Assembly (NCBI GenBank): GCA_021791695.1
Contig: JAJYWC010000007.1
Location: forward strand, 1-64,000
DNA length: 64,000 nucleotides
Direction of reading: 5' to 3'
Source: an archaeon
Lineage (GTDB): Archaea > Thermoproteota > Nitrososphaeria > Nitrososphaerales > Gagatemarchaeaceae
Under the pieces are notes generated by a model. That model did not search any database and was not told the origin of the DNA. It saw nothing but the letters and a program-made list of their open reading frames with translations. The first letter of the stretch is position 1. Each line of letters starts with the position of its first letter. The translations under genes and the position numbers were made by a program. Below are positions 10,055-18,264 of the stretch, in pieces.

Positions 10055-10471
10055 GTGCTCGTAAAGAGGCTGGCGGGCATCGTCAACATGCTTGAAGGAC
10101 TGCTCGCCGCCATCTTTGCTCTCTCGGTCCGGGTTTCAGGGTCTTGCGGGAACGCAATGGGAATCTGCCCCCCTGCGTCTCTCTCCGACCCGCTCGCCCC
10201 GCTCTTGGTCGTCGGCGTGCTTCTGCTTGCCGACGGGGTCCTGTGCCTCGTGGACAGGTGGCCCGCCTTCCTCATCGGAGGCACACTCTCGCTCGCTGCG
10301 GTCGTCATCGCGGCGGCGCAATGGAACAGGGTCGGCGGGTTGGGATCTGAAGACATCGTGATAACGGCGGCCCTGGGGGTCCTTGCGCTGGCGCTGGACC
10401 TCAAGGCGCTTGTGTCCCGTCGGCCCGTCTCGGAGGAGAACCACCCTCTGAACCTCCCGGTGTTCGGCTAG
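10055..10471 (+). CDS. small membrane protein
   Basis: 138 aa, several hydrophobic segments. Confidence 0.5.
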   Translation: MLVKRLAGIVNMLEGLLAAIFALSVRVSGSCGNAMGICPPASLSDPLAPLLVVGVLLLADGVLCLVDRWPAFLIGGTLSLAAVVIAAAQWNRVGGLGSEDIVITAALGVLALALDLKALVSRRPVSEENHPLNLPVFG

Positions 10472-11022
10472 AGTTCGAAGAGTGACAGCGCCCTGGACCT
10501 GACTATGCCATCGATCTTTTGTCTGAGAATCTCGACATCGACGCCGTGATAGTCGCCCTTCCACGACAAAAGCGGAAGCGATCTCTTGGCTACGCCGAGG
10601 GCGACTTCGTTTTCGTCCTTCTGCAGGTGGACGAACGCCGCACACACCAGTATCAAGCCCTGAAGCAGTTTCTTCTCGTCGCCCCCGGCTACCCTCCAGA
10701 GAGATTCCAGGACCTCGTGTGCCTCCCAGAACCTCTCCGCGTCGAATAGGGAGACGGCTTCTCTTACCGCCTCCGCCTTCGGGAGGAAGACGGCTGGTTC
10801 CTGAAGGTCCTTGTAGAACTCGACCCTCCCAAGAGGCTCGAGAGCGGCAATGAAGACATCAAAGTCCTGGCGGGACCCGAAGAAAACGTCTACCTCGAGC
10901 GCACCGTAGGAGGTCCTCTTTGCGTTCACGGCGTTGCCGCCCATCGTGGAAGCCAGCCTACGGAGGATTTCCAGAGTCGTCCGCAGGTCACCGGCCGGGA
11001 CCATCCTCAATAGGAATCGCAT
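10468..11022 (-). CDS. DUF309 domain protein
   Basis: SLFDAERFWEAHEVLESLWRVAGGDEKKLLQGLILVCAAFVHLQKDE. Confidence 0.7.
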   Translation of the reverse strand: MRFLLRMVPAGDLRTTLEILRRLASTMGGNAVNAKRTSYGALEVDVFFGSRQDFDVFIAALEPLGRVEFYKDLQEPAVFLPKAEAVREAVSLFDAERFWEAHEVLESLWRVAGGDEKKLLQGLILVCAAFVHLQKDENEVALGVAKRSLPLLSWKGDYHGVDVEILRQKIDGIVRSRALSLFEL

Positions 11023-11236
11023 TGGGATTCATCTTGACGGTCGTCGCGACAAGAAATAGCTTTCTGGATGCGCAATGAGACCCCTGTGTTGCGCGGGCGA
11101 TGACCGCATTAGCCCGAATGATCTCGTGATTAGGATCTTGAGTAGGCGAGCCCGCGCAACATCTCGTCTTCAACTGGTACCACATGAAGGCTTCAAATAT
11201 GGGCGCCCTAAGCTCCCGAACGGTCCGGCATCTGCA

Positions 11237-11755
11237 ATGGTAGAGATCGACGTCACGTGCCATCTCGAGGCATTCAGAAGGTTCTTGATCAACAGCACGT
11301 GCAGGAGTTTCATACCTGAATCATATCTCAGAGATTCTGAGGTCTTCCCCGAGAAGGAAGAGGACCCCGGCTCGATATACATCGAGGCGGCGGACAAGGT
11401 CACGCTGAAGAAGATCAGGGACATATCGTTCATCAACGTCAGGGACATCCTCGGCATCATCTACACCTCGAAGAGCGGGAACAGCAAGCTGAAGTGGCGC
11501 CAGATGAGAGGGCCGGTGGGAAGGCTGACGGGAGAGGCGAGCAGCAACAGTCTGGTCAACCTCTCGATGGCGAGAATAATCACGCCGCAGGACGTCGAGG
11601 AGATCATGAGAAAGAACGGCATCGTCTTCCCTCCGGAGGACGAAGGCAGGCCGGAGCCCGAGAACAAGAAGCCCGACGCAGAGCAGATGCCGGAGGACCA
11701 GCCCGTCGCTCCCGGGTTGGACGCGCGGGACGAACCCGACGAAGAGATGAACTGA
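11237..11755 (+). CDS. hypothetical protein upstream of arcadin-1-like gene
   Basis: Internal ATG of ORF 11075..11755; acidic C-terminal tail. Confidence 0.5.
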   Translation: MVEIDVTCHLEAFRRFLINSTCRSFIPESYLRDSEVFPEKEEDPGSIYIEAADKVTLKKIRDISFINVRDILGIIYTSKSGNSKLKWRQMRGPVGRLTGEASSNSLVNLSMARIITPQDVEEIMRKNGIVFPPEDEGRPEPENKKPDAEQMPEDQPVAPGLDARDEPDEEMN

Positions 11756-11806
11756 GCCAGACCGGAGTTTCGTCTCGCTTTAATACGAGCGACGTCCAGC
11801 TCCGGC

Positions 11807-12139
11807 ATGGTCCAGGTAAGGGTTTACAGGATAAGCAGCGTCACGGACCCGCTCACCAGCCTCCCCGCGAAGCAGATAGAGCTGGTCGAGGTGAGGCAGC
11901 GAGGGAACCAGCCTTACGGCATAGGAGACGAAGGCAGGATGGTCCAGAACATGGTGAACCAGCTGCAGTCGATGGGGCTCGTGCCGCAGATGAAGGAGAT
12001 GGTCTTCCCGAAGGTCACGATGGTGCTCACCGAGAGCGAGTACGATATGCTCGGCCTGAGGCTGGACGTGAACGACATCTACGAGCTCGAGATCAGGAAC
12101 GGGTCGATGACGCTCAAAAAGTCCACAGAGGGCGTCTGA
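11807..12139 (+). CDS. arcadin-1-like protein
   Basis: MVQVRVYRISSVTDPLTSLPAKQIELVEVRQRG recalled as arcadin-1 family-like; family call is from memory. Confidence 0.45.
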   Translation: MVQVRVYRISSVTDPLTSLPAKQIELVEVRQRGNQPYGIGDEGRMVQNMVNQLQSMGLVPQMKEMVFPKVTMVLTESEYDMLGLRLDVNDIYELEIRNGSMTLKKSTEGV

Positions 12140-12189
12140 GCTCAGCTTCTGGAACAACGCAATTATATCCGAAGGGAGCCCGCCGGCTC

Positions 12190-12660
12190 ATGGCTTTACT
12201 GAAGGTAGGCGGCAGGGCTCCCGACTTCGTCCTGCCCTCGCAGAGCGGGGAGATGGTCCGGCTGAGCGATTATCTCGGCAAGAACGTGGTGCTGTACTTC
12301 TATCCCAAAGACTTCACGGCTGGATGCACAGCGGAGGCCAAGGCGTTCAGGGAGAGCTACCAGGAGTTCTACGACAGCAACACTGAGGTCATCGGAGTGA
12401 GCGCCGACAGCGTCGAGACTCACGAGCGTTTCGTGCAGCGCTGCGGCCTTCCGTTCAAGCTCCTGAGCGATTCCGCCAAGGAGGTCAGGGAGATGTACGG
12501 GGCGAGCTCGTTCTTCGGAGCGGGAAGGGTGACCTACGTGATAGACACGAGGGGGACCGTCAGGTTCGTCTTCAACTCGCTGGTAAGGCCGACGCGGCAC
12601 GTGCGCGAGGCGCTCGCCGCGCTGAAAGCCGAGAAGGAAGCTCTTCCAAAGTCTATCTGA
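12190..12660 (+). CDS. bcp: peroxiredoxin (Bcp/PrxQ-like)
   Basis: APDFVLPSQSGEMVRLSDYLGKNVVLYFYPKDFTAGCTAEAKAFR. Confidence 0.9.
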   Translation: MALLKVGGRAPDFVLPSQSGEMVRLSDYLGKNVVLYFYPKDFTAGCTAEAKAFRESYQEFYDSNTEVIGVSADSVETHERFVQRCGLPFKLLSDSAKEVREMYGASSFFGAGRVTYVIDTRGTVRFVFNSLVRPTRHVREALAALKAEKEALPKSI

Positions 12661-13102
12661 CCACGAGTACGCTGCACGGGGCGTGTGATACCAGGGCGCT
12701 CGAGACGCTCCCCAGGACGAGCTTCTTGAAGCCGCTCAAACCGCGGGTGCCCACGACTATCAACTGGACCTTCCACTCCTCCGCGTAGTCGGCGATCGAC
12801 TCGACCACGGATGGCACGTTCTCGATTATCTCCCCTCTCACCTTGACCCCTGAGCCTTCAGCCTTCGACACGACGTCCTGGACAACCGTCTCGGCGTCCG
12901 TCCTCGCCTTATCGAAGAACTCCTTCATCGCCGGGGTGGTTGTACCGGCCTGGTTGGTCGCGGCGTAGACCGGCACGGGGATTACGTTGAGCACGAACAG
13001 GGAGGAGCCATCTTTCTTTGCTAGGTCTATCGCCCACTGGGCCGCCCTCATGGAGTTCTGAGAGCCGTCAACAGCGACGAGAATCCTGTCGTAGGTCGCC
13101 AA
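12653..13102 (-). CDS. universal stress protein
   Basis: YDRILVAVDGSQNSMRAAQWAIDLA...LIVVGTRGLSGFKKLVLGSVSSALV. Confidence 0.9.
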   Translation of the reverse strand: MATYDRILVAVDGSQNSMRAAQWAIDLAKKDGSSLFVLNVIPVPVYAATNQAGTTTPAMKEFFDKARTDAETVVQDVVSKAEGSGVKVRGEIIENVPSVVESIADYAEEWKVQLIVVGTRGLSGFKKLVLGSVSSALVSHAPCSVLVVR

Positions 13103-13372
13103 GGGACGCCCTAAGGTCGCTCCCAGAGCTTATGAATGTAGTGGTGCCGCAGCGGGGCTCGACGTGTAGGGACGGTCTAGAGATTGCTCTCGAACGCGAG
13201 CATTCGATGAAGACTGAAACCATCCTCTGGCAGGGGTCGCACCGTAGTCCCTTCCTCCCTGTCGCCTCCCCAGCACGCTCGCAGCGCGAAGGACAGGTCG
13301 TGAGCCGGCAGTGCTTCACCGGATTGGAGGGAATTTCAGTTTATAACCGTCTACAAGCGCTGCGCCTGTAGC

Positions 13373-13443
13373 GCGGCGTTGGTCTAGCGGTAGGATTTAG
13401 GCTTCCCAAGCCTGATGCGCGGGTTCGATTCCCGCACGCCGCA
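13373..13443 (+). tRNA. tRNA-Gly(CCC)
   Basis: GCGGCGT...ACGCCGC acceptor, loop TTCCCAA, T-arm GCGGGTTCGATTCCCGC; no intron. Confidence 0.9.
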
Positions 13444-13497
13444 CCAATCCATCATAGCTCGCAAACGCTATTAATCGAGCCGCAGAGGTTCGTTCTC

Positions 13498-14361
13498 GTG
13501 CAGAAGAACCTCCTCGACGGCGTGTCGGCCAGGCTGAAGGAGCTTGGCAAGGGCGGATACGCCAGGGTCTACCGGCGCGACGGGCGGACGTATCCGAGCG
13601 GTCTCAACGCGCTCGTAGGCGCGGTGCTCGATGCCGCAGGCGTCGATTTCAAGACGGACGCGACGGTGATGGCCGGTTCTTCCCTCAGGGCCGACTTTGT
13701 GGTAGGCGACCGGCTGATATTCATAGGGATGGAGCCCTCGCTGCAGGAGAAGAAGAGGCTCTCCATGGAGGGGAAGAGGTCGCTCGTCCTGTCGGAGAGT
13801 TCCGAGAGGAGCGACGTCTTCGACCTCGGGGTCAGGGCTTCCAGGGATGGTGAGAGCAGCGGGAGGCGGCAGACGATATTCCTGGACGACCCTTCCTTCA
13901 ACTTCGACTACGCCCACATACTGCCGAAGACCGAGAAGTGCTCCGTGATGCACGGACACACCTCGTCGGCTCTGGTCGAGCTCATCGGTGCTCCGAGAGA
14001 TGGCATGGTCGTCGACTTCAACGACGCAAAGCCGGTCATCAAGGACGCCATCGCGGCGCTCGACCACAAGCTGTTCATCAGCGAAAGGTACGTGACTCGC
14101 AGGGACAGGAGGTCCGTCAGTCTTTCCTTTGAGACGGTTCATGGCCCGTTCGAGCTCAGCGTCCCGAGGGGGACCACCGTGCTCCTCGAGGGAGAGGCCA
14201 CGGTGGAGAACCTGGCGCAGGAGCTGCTCCGTAGGATCGTTCCCAAGATGCCGTCCAACGTGGAGGCGGTCGGCGTCTACGTCTACGAGGGCCTGAACAA
14301 GGGGACGCACCTCCTGGCCCAGATACACTCGAAAGAGGCCGAGCGAAGACGGATGCGATAG
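13498..14361 (+). CDS. queD: 6-carboxytetrahydropterin synthase (QueD/PTPS-like) with ~140 aa N-terminal extension
   Basis: FNFDYAHILPKTEKCSVMHGHTSSALVELIG...MVVDFNDAK...ALDHKLF...TVENLAQELLRRI. Confidence 0.8.
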   Translation: MQKNLLDGVSARLKELGKGGYARVYRRDGRTYPSGLNALVGAVLDAAGVDFKTDATVMAGSSLRADFVVGDRLIFIGMEPSLQEKKRLSMEGKRSLVLSESSERSDVFDLGVRASRDGESSGRRQTIFLDDPSFNFDYAHILPKTEKCSVMHGHTSSALVELIGAPRDGMVVDFNDAKPVIKDAIAALDHKLFISERYVTRRDRRSVSLSFETVHGPFELSVPRGTTVLLEGEATVENLAQELLRRIVPKMPSNVEAVGVYVYEGLNKGTHLLAQIHSKEAERRRMR

Positions 14362-14999
14362 TCCTGCTCTCGGGCGGGATAGACTCTGCCACCTGCCTCT
14401 ACCTCGCGAGGCGAAGAGGTTACACGAACAGGGCTCTGACCGTCAGGTTTCACCGGATCGCGCAGGGCGAGCTGGTGGCTGCCAGAAGGATAGCGGCCGC
14501 GGCGGGCGTGGCCGACCACCGGTTCGTGTCCATGCCGCAGCTGATGGAGCTCTCGGACATGAAGTCTAGGAAGGGGTTCGGGGGGCTGCCGCCCACCTAC
14601 ATCCCGATGAAGAACGCAATCTACTACGGGCTGGCGGCAGCGTACGCTGAGGAGACGCGTTCGTCGCGTATAGTGGCGGGCCACAACCGGGAGGACACTA
14701 TGGTCTTCGAGGACACGGGGGACGAGTTCTTTCTCCATCTCGAGAAAGCACTCCTCGCCGGCTCCCAACGACTGAGGAGGAACAGGATGAAGCTGTGGAG
14801 ACCCTTGGGGGAGATGTCGAAGACCGAGGTGGTGTCGCTCGCAGAGAGGCTCGGCGTCCCTCTCGAGCTGACCTGGAGCTGCCATCTGGAGGGGACAGAG
14901 CACTGCTGGAGGTGTCAGGGGTGCGTGGCGAGACAGAAGTCGTTCGCATCGGCAGGGATCCCCGACCCACTCATGCCCAAGAAGACCAAAAACGTATAA
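14340..14999 (+). CDS. queC: 7-cyano-7-deazaguanine synthase (QueC-like); start codon not identifiable
   Basis: DAIVLLSGGIDSATCLYLARRRGY...CHLEGTEHCWRCQGCVARQKSF; frame open upstream of ORF-track start 14475, which would delete the PP-loop. Confidence 0.75.
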   Translation, partial: RAKTDAIVLLSGGIDSATCLYLARRRGYTNRALTVRFHRIAQGELVAARRIAAAAGVADHRFVSMPQLMELSDMKSRKGFGGLPPTYIPMKNAIYYGLAAAYAEETRSSRIVAGHNREDTMVFEDTGDEFFLHLEKALLAGSQRLRRNRMKLWRPLGEMSKTEVVSLAERLGVPLELTWSCHLEGTEHCWRCQGCVARQKSFASAGIPDPLMPKKTKNV

Positions 15000-15023
15000 A
15001 ACCTCTCTCGCCCGGCCAGATTC

Positions 15024-15776
15024 ATGCGACGGGCAGCGAACGACGAGGAACAGGTAGTCAAGAGCCAGTTCATAGATGTCCTAGCCGATACCCAGGTTGA
15101 GCCAGCGGAGCTGGTCGTCGACGCCGGCGTGGGTGACCTCAAGTTACTCTACCACAACGGGAAGGTGGCGATGCCCGTGCTCCTCACGATACAGACGTCC
15201 ACAGGCATGCACAGGGGTGTCCATATGAGCAGACTGGTCCACGCAGCTTCGCAGAAACAGGCGCCGACCATCGAGGGCTGGCTGAAAGCAATCTGCGCCG
15301 AGGTCAACAGGACCCAGCCGGGGGCCCGGGTGTCGTGCGCGTTCGAGATACCCTACTCCGACCAGTTCATACCTGTCGTGGTGAAGACGAGCGAGAAGGG
15401 AGCGATAAGGTACCAGTTCACGGCGAAGGGGATGACAGCCTGTCCGTGCAGCAAGAGGATGATAGGGATAGGTCATATGCAGAGGGCCGAGATAACGATG
15501 GTGCTCGAGAGGCGGACGGCGCTCGATTCCATGGGTACGATAGAGAAGATGGAGGAGTGCTTCTCGGCCGTCCCCACGGAGCGGATGAAGCGGGTGGAGG
15601 AGGCGAAGAAGATACTCGAGGCGCAGGAGAACGCCAGGTTCGCGGAGGACCTGGTCCGGGAGTGCGTGAAGCGCTTCCCCAACGCGCTCTACGTCAGGTC
15701 TAGGTGCCTGGAGTCGATACACGCGCACGATGCGATAGCGACGTGGTCAAAGAACACAAGGTCGGCGCCCCTTTAG
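15024..15776 (+). CDS. mptA: GTP cyclohydrolase, FolE2/MptA type
   Basis: GMHRGVHMSRL...GMTACPCSKRMIGIGHMQRAEITM. Confidence 0.8.
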   Translation: MRRAANDEEQVVKSQFIDVLADTQVEPAELVVDAGVGDLKLLYHNGKVAMPVLLTIQTSTGMHRGVHMSRLVHAASQKQAPTIEGWLKAICAEVNRTQPGARVSCAFEIPYSDQFIPVVVKTSEKGAIRYQFTAKGMTACPCSKRMIGIGHMQRAEITMVLERRTALDSMGTIEKMEECFSAVPTERMKRVEEAKKILEAQENARFAEDLVRECVKRFPNALYVRSRCLESIHAHDAIATWSKNTRSAPL

Positions 15777-15785
15777 GGCGTCTCC

Positions 15786-16178
15786 TCACTGTGGTTCTGG
15801 CTGGGAAACAGGTGGCGGCGCCGACTGAACGGCGGCCGGCTGGACGGGTGCCTGCGCCCCTGGCTTCTGGGCCTCGCGCATCGCCATGTAGCCGTTGTTC
15901 TCCAGCCACTCTGAATGGTCCTTGATGTAGCGCCATATGATGTCGGCTCGCTTGTTGTCGAAGTCCCACGGTGACACGAGGACGATGTCCCTCTCGCGTA
16001 TCCACATCCTCCGCTTCATCTTTCCGCGGATCCTGCAGAGACGTGTGATCCCGTCCACGCAGTTCACGATTACCTGGTTCCCGCCGGAGATCTTGACGAC
16101 CCGGCCGAGTATCTCTCCCGCCTGCGGGAGCACGAGCTCCTTCAGGTGGGCTTCGTTTAGGACCTTTCTCTTACCCAA
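15786..16178 (-). CDS. translation initiation factor aIF-1A
   Basis: GKRKVLNEAHLKELVLPQAGEILGRVVKISGGNQVIVNCVDGITRLCRIRGKMKRRMWIRERDIVLVSPWDF; likely TTG start at 16178. Confidence 0.85.
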   Translation of the reverse strand: MGKRKVLNEAHLKELVLPQAGEILGRVVKISGGNQVIVNCVDGITRLCRIRGKMKRRMWIRERDIVLVSPWDFDNKRADIIWRYIKDHSEWLENNGYMAMREAQKPGAQAPVQPAAVQSAPPPVSQPEPQ

Positions 16179-16336
16179 CTCAATCTCCTCACTTGCGAAT
16201 AGCAGGCACCGCAGAGGCTGCGGAAAGTCCTCGACTCCTCGTTGAAGATGATGCTGGAGTGCGAGCGGCATACCCACCGCTGGCACTCGGCGCACTCGAC
16301 CTTCGCGACAGAGTTGCAGTTATAGCACTTCACCAT
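16157..16336 (-). CDS. 59-aa zinc-ribbon/B-box-like small protein (absent from ORF track)
   Basis: MVKCYNCNSVAKVECAECQRWVCRSHSSIIFNEESRTFRSLCGACYSQVRRLSWVRERS read from the minus strand. Confidence 0.6.
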   Translation of the reverse strand: MVKCYNCNSVAKVECAECQRWVCRSHSSIIFNEESRTFRSLCGACYSQVRRLSWVRERS

Positions 16337-17607
16337 CGCTGACCACCAAAGCCGCTGTTGCCGCCTCCCCCTCTCCTGTTCCTGTTGCCATGGTAGCCGC
16401 CCCTGTAGCCGCCGCCTCTCCTGCCGCCTCCATAGTGCCTCTCATTCTGCAGTTCTGTGATGGTGCCCCTCGAGTTTACATAAAAGTTGTGCTCAGCGTC
16501 CTCCGGGCGCATTGGCTTTATCTCGGCCTTGGTGAGTCCGAGTATCCTCTCGAAGTCAGGCTGCTCGTCGTACGAGACTAATGTGAACGCCTTGCCGGTG
16601 TCACCCGCCCTGGCGGTCCTGCCCACCCGGTGGAAGTAGAGCAGAGGGTCCTCGGGGACGTCGTAGTTTATAACGCAGTCGACCTGCGAGATGTCTATCC
16701 CGCGGCTGGCCACGTCGGTCGCGACGAGGACGTCAGCGTGACCGGACCTGAAGGTGCTCATCGAGTGGTCTCTTTGGTGCTGGCTGAGGTCTCCGTGAAG
16801 CGGGACGGCGTTGATGTAGCGTCTCTGCAGCTCCCTGGCGAGCTTGTGGGCTCCGTACTTGGTCCTGCAGAAGATTATCGTGCTCGCAGGTTTCTCCTTC
16901 TCGAACAGGTCGAGGAGGATATTCAGCTTCTCGTCGGCGTCTGCCACCGCGTAGAACTGCTCCAGCGTGTCGGCCGATGGCTCGTCAGCCGAGACGAGTA
17001 TCTTCTCGGGGTTGTGCATGTACTTGTTCGCTATGTCCATTATCCTCTTCGGCATCGTGGCTGAGAAGAGGCCCATCTGCCTGCGCTCGGGGACCGAATC
17101 CAGTATGAACTCGATGTCGTCGATGAAGCCCATGTCCAGCATCGTGTCGGCCTCATCTAGCACGGCGAACCTGACCCGGCTCAGGTCCAGGCTACCCCGC
17201 TTGATGTGGTCCATTATCCGTCCGGGCGTGCCCACGACTATGTGCACCCCGTGCTCCAGCGCCTGCAGCTGGACGTTGATCGACTGGCCGCCGTATATCG
17301 TCAGTATCTTGATCCTCGTGTATGCGGCGAGTTTCTTAAGCTCGGCAGTTATCTGGACCGCGAGTTCCCTCGTCGGCGCCAGGACGAGGCCCTGAACGTC
17401 CCAGCTTTCCGAGCTGACAGCGTTAAGCATCGGCAGCCCGAAGGCCGCTGTCTTTCCGCTTCCTGTCTTTGCCTGGCCTATCACGCTACGGCCTGATAAA
17501 AGGGGGCCTATCGCGAGTTCCTGGATCGGGAACGGCTTCTCGAATCCAGCCGACCTCACACCCTTCAGTAACAAGGGATGCAAGTCCATTTCTTCGAAAC
17601 TTTTCAT
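16330..17607 (-). CDS. DEAD-box RNA helicase with Gly/Arg-rich tail
   Basis: AKTGSGKT, VLDEAD, SAT, HRVGRTARAG; C-terminus GGGRRGGGYRGGYHGNRNRRGGGGNSGFGGQRW. Confidence 0.92.
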   Translation of the reverse strand: MKSFEEMDLHPLLLKGVRSAGFEKPFPIQELAIGPLLSGRSVIGQAKTGSGKTAAFGLPMLNAVSSESWDVQGLVLAPTRELAVQITAELKKLAAYTRIKILTIYGGQSINVQLQALEHGVHIVVGTPGRIMDHIKRGSLDLSRVRFAVLDEADTMLDMGFIDDIEFILDSVPERRQMGLFSATMPKRIMDIANKYMHNPEKILVSADEPSADTLEQFYAVADADEKLNILLDLFEKEKPASTIIFCRTKYGAHKLARELQRRYINAVPLHGDLSQHQRDHSMSTFRSGHADVLVATDVASRGIDISQVDCVINYDVPEDPLLYFHRVGRTARAGDTGKAFTLVSYDEQPDFERILGLTKAEIKPMRPEDAEHNFYVNSRGTITELQNERHYGGGRRGGGYRGGYHGNRNRRGGGGNSGFGGQRW

Positions 17608-17781
17608 TTTGTTTGCTTTTCCACAGCAATACGTCGTCAGAGAATCAGAGCGTAATCCGTCCTGAATCAACAAACCGCGGATTGCAGTAACCATTTGGCG
17701 GGCTATCCCATATTTAAGGGTATCAGCCCTCGCTTCGCAAGCAAGAAATAGGAAGGAGTCTCTCGTTCGCCAGGATCCAAC

Positions 17782-18264
17782 TTGAGCACCGACGAGAAAG
17801 GCGGCGAAGAGGTCGTCTCGAGGCTGACGCTTGACATCAAGGCGTTGACGCTCCTCTACGAAACCGACGAGGAGCTCCGGCCCATAATAGAAAAGTCCCT
17901 GCTCGAGGCCCAGGACGAGCACGCCATGAGGTTCGTCTCGCTCTTGCAGAAGAGACGCCCTCCAGAGCGCGAGGGGAGCATCCCGATGGCGGTGGGGGAG
18001 ATGGTGCTCGCTTCCTTCCTCACGATAGTGGGTCTGGCCGCTTTCGTGCCCGTCGTGAACGGTATCACGACGCCGCAGCAGTGGCTCGACTACTTCTCGA
18101 ACGCGATAGCCCCGTCGTTTTCGAGCGGGCCGCTCTACCAGGGGGCGCCGCTGCTAGACTTTACGTTCGCGGCCCTGCTGCTGCTGGGGGCGTTCTACAG
18201 CCTGAGAAGTGCCTCTAAGAACCTCAAGCAGGCGGGTCTCGTCGCGGAGCCGAGTGGAAACTAG
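17782..18264 (+). CDS. membrane protein of unknown function
   Basis: 160 aa with two hydrophobic segments, TTG start. Confidence 0.5.
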   Translation: MSTDEKGGEEVVSRLTLDIKALTLLYETDEELRPIIEKSLLEAQDEHAMRFVSLLQKRRPPEREGSIPMAVGEMVLASFLTIVGLAAFVPVVNGITTPQQWLDYFSNAIAPSFSSGPLYQGAPLLDFTFAALLLLGAFYSLRSASKNLKQAGLVAEPSGN

